Of a stretch of DNA of 64,000 nucleotides, positions 63,977 to 64,000 are shown piece by piece. The stretch lies in NCBI RefSeq assembly GCF_000196015.1, contig NC_007974.2:2516085-2580084 (forward strand), in the 5' to 3' direction. A program made the position numbers and the translations under genes. The notes under the pieces are model-generated. The model worked only from the letters and a program-made list of their open reading frames with translations. It did not search any database and was not told the DNA's origin. Source of the DNA: Cupriavidus metallidurans CH34. Lineage in GTDB: Bacteria > Pseudomonadota > Gammaproteobacteria > Burkholderiales > Burkholderiaceae. Within the stretch, counting starts at the first letter, position 1, and each line of letters opens with the position of its first letter.

Positions 63977-64000
63977 CCTCGCCGTTTCCCACCAGCCTTG

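Larger units (their letters stand above)
63447..64000. other. Right-end intergenic region dominated by 17-mer repeats
   Basis: After the cspA terminator no gene is seen to the window edge. Overlapping minus-strand frames (63581-63790, 63772-63954) are made of repeat copies and have no ribosome sites. Six 17-mer copies lie here. Confidence 0.6.

Overview
This window is a 64-kb piece of a high-G+C betaproteobacterial genome, most likely Cupriavidus or a close Burkholderiaceae relative. The grounds are two trimeric general porins of the burkholderial type, a cyoABCD cytochrome bo oxidase, an Entner-Doudoroff block (zwf-pgl-glk and edd), a VpsR-like sigma-54 activator, and a fumC cut by an IS30-family element. 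Gene order and family recognition are read from the sequence by eye; no database was searched. No rRNA, tRNA, CRISPR array or replication origin was recognised.

Layout. 0-1.4 kb: left-edge IS30-family end abutting a 5'-truncated fumC. 1.4-7.2 kb: porin, then a LysR-controlled operon (class C26 glutamine amidotransferase-like hydrolase, DUF2817 zinc peptidase, MHS-type transporter). 7.4-9.7 kb: two translationally coupled paralogous lipoproteins and small secreted or membrane proteins. 9.9-17.5 kb: Crp/Fnr regulator with a divergent acyl-CoA synthetase, secreted alpha/beta hydrolase, ketopantoate reductase, crotonase plus MarR repressor with matching operators, EF-hand protein. 18-24.6 kb: LprI-like envelope protein, HAD phosphatase, cupin operon, second porin, lipoprotein/membrane/outer-membrane trio. 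24.9-30.3 kb: yjcH-actP acetate uptake, serine hydrolase, DsbA-family protein, DUF1059 protein. 30.4-37.6 kb: cyoABCD with a divergent MocR regulator, then an OPT transporter. 37.9-46.3 kb: 2-hydroxyacid dehydrogenase and the glucose-6-phosphate block (zwf-pgl-glk plus a QseBC/TctDE-like two-component system on minus, edd on plus). 46.4-54.5 kb: MscS channel and an iron-uptake cluster (AraC regulator, EntS-like exporter, two tandem TonB-dependent receptors with Fur-like boxes). 54.5-64 kb: prfC, YihY/BrkB membrane protein, small lipoprotein and secreted protein, VpsR-like activator, AzgA-type purine permease, cold-shock gene.

The most unusual signal is a dispersed non-palindromic 17-mer, consensus CGCAGAAAYGGGTACGC (often followed by TTT). 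I count 16 copies, none before 37.7 kb and all in the last 26 kb, including six within 377 bp at the right end. They sit between convergent, divergent and tandem genes, and one lies in frame inside glk. Nothing annotated explains it. Other signals worth testing: a shared operator (ATGTATCAACRTTGATSCA) ahead of both TonB receptors next to an AraC gene; three near-identical TTCGC-N2-GCGAA operators tying marR to the crotonase gene; a long inverted repeat between mocR and cyoA; nested palindromes between lysR and its target operon; a perfect FNR-type box at the Crp-family start codon; and a hairpin plus T-tract in the cspA leader.
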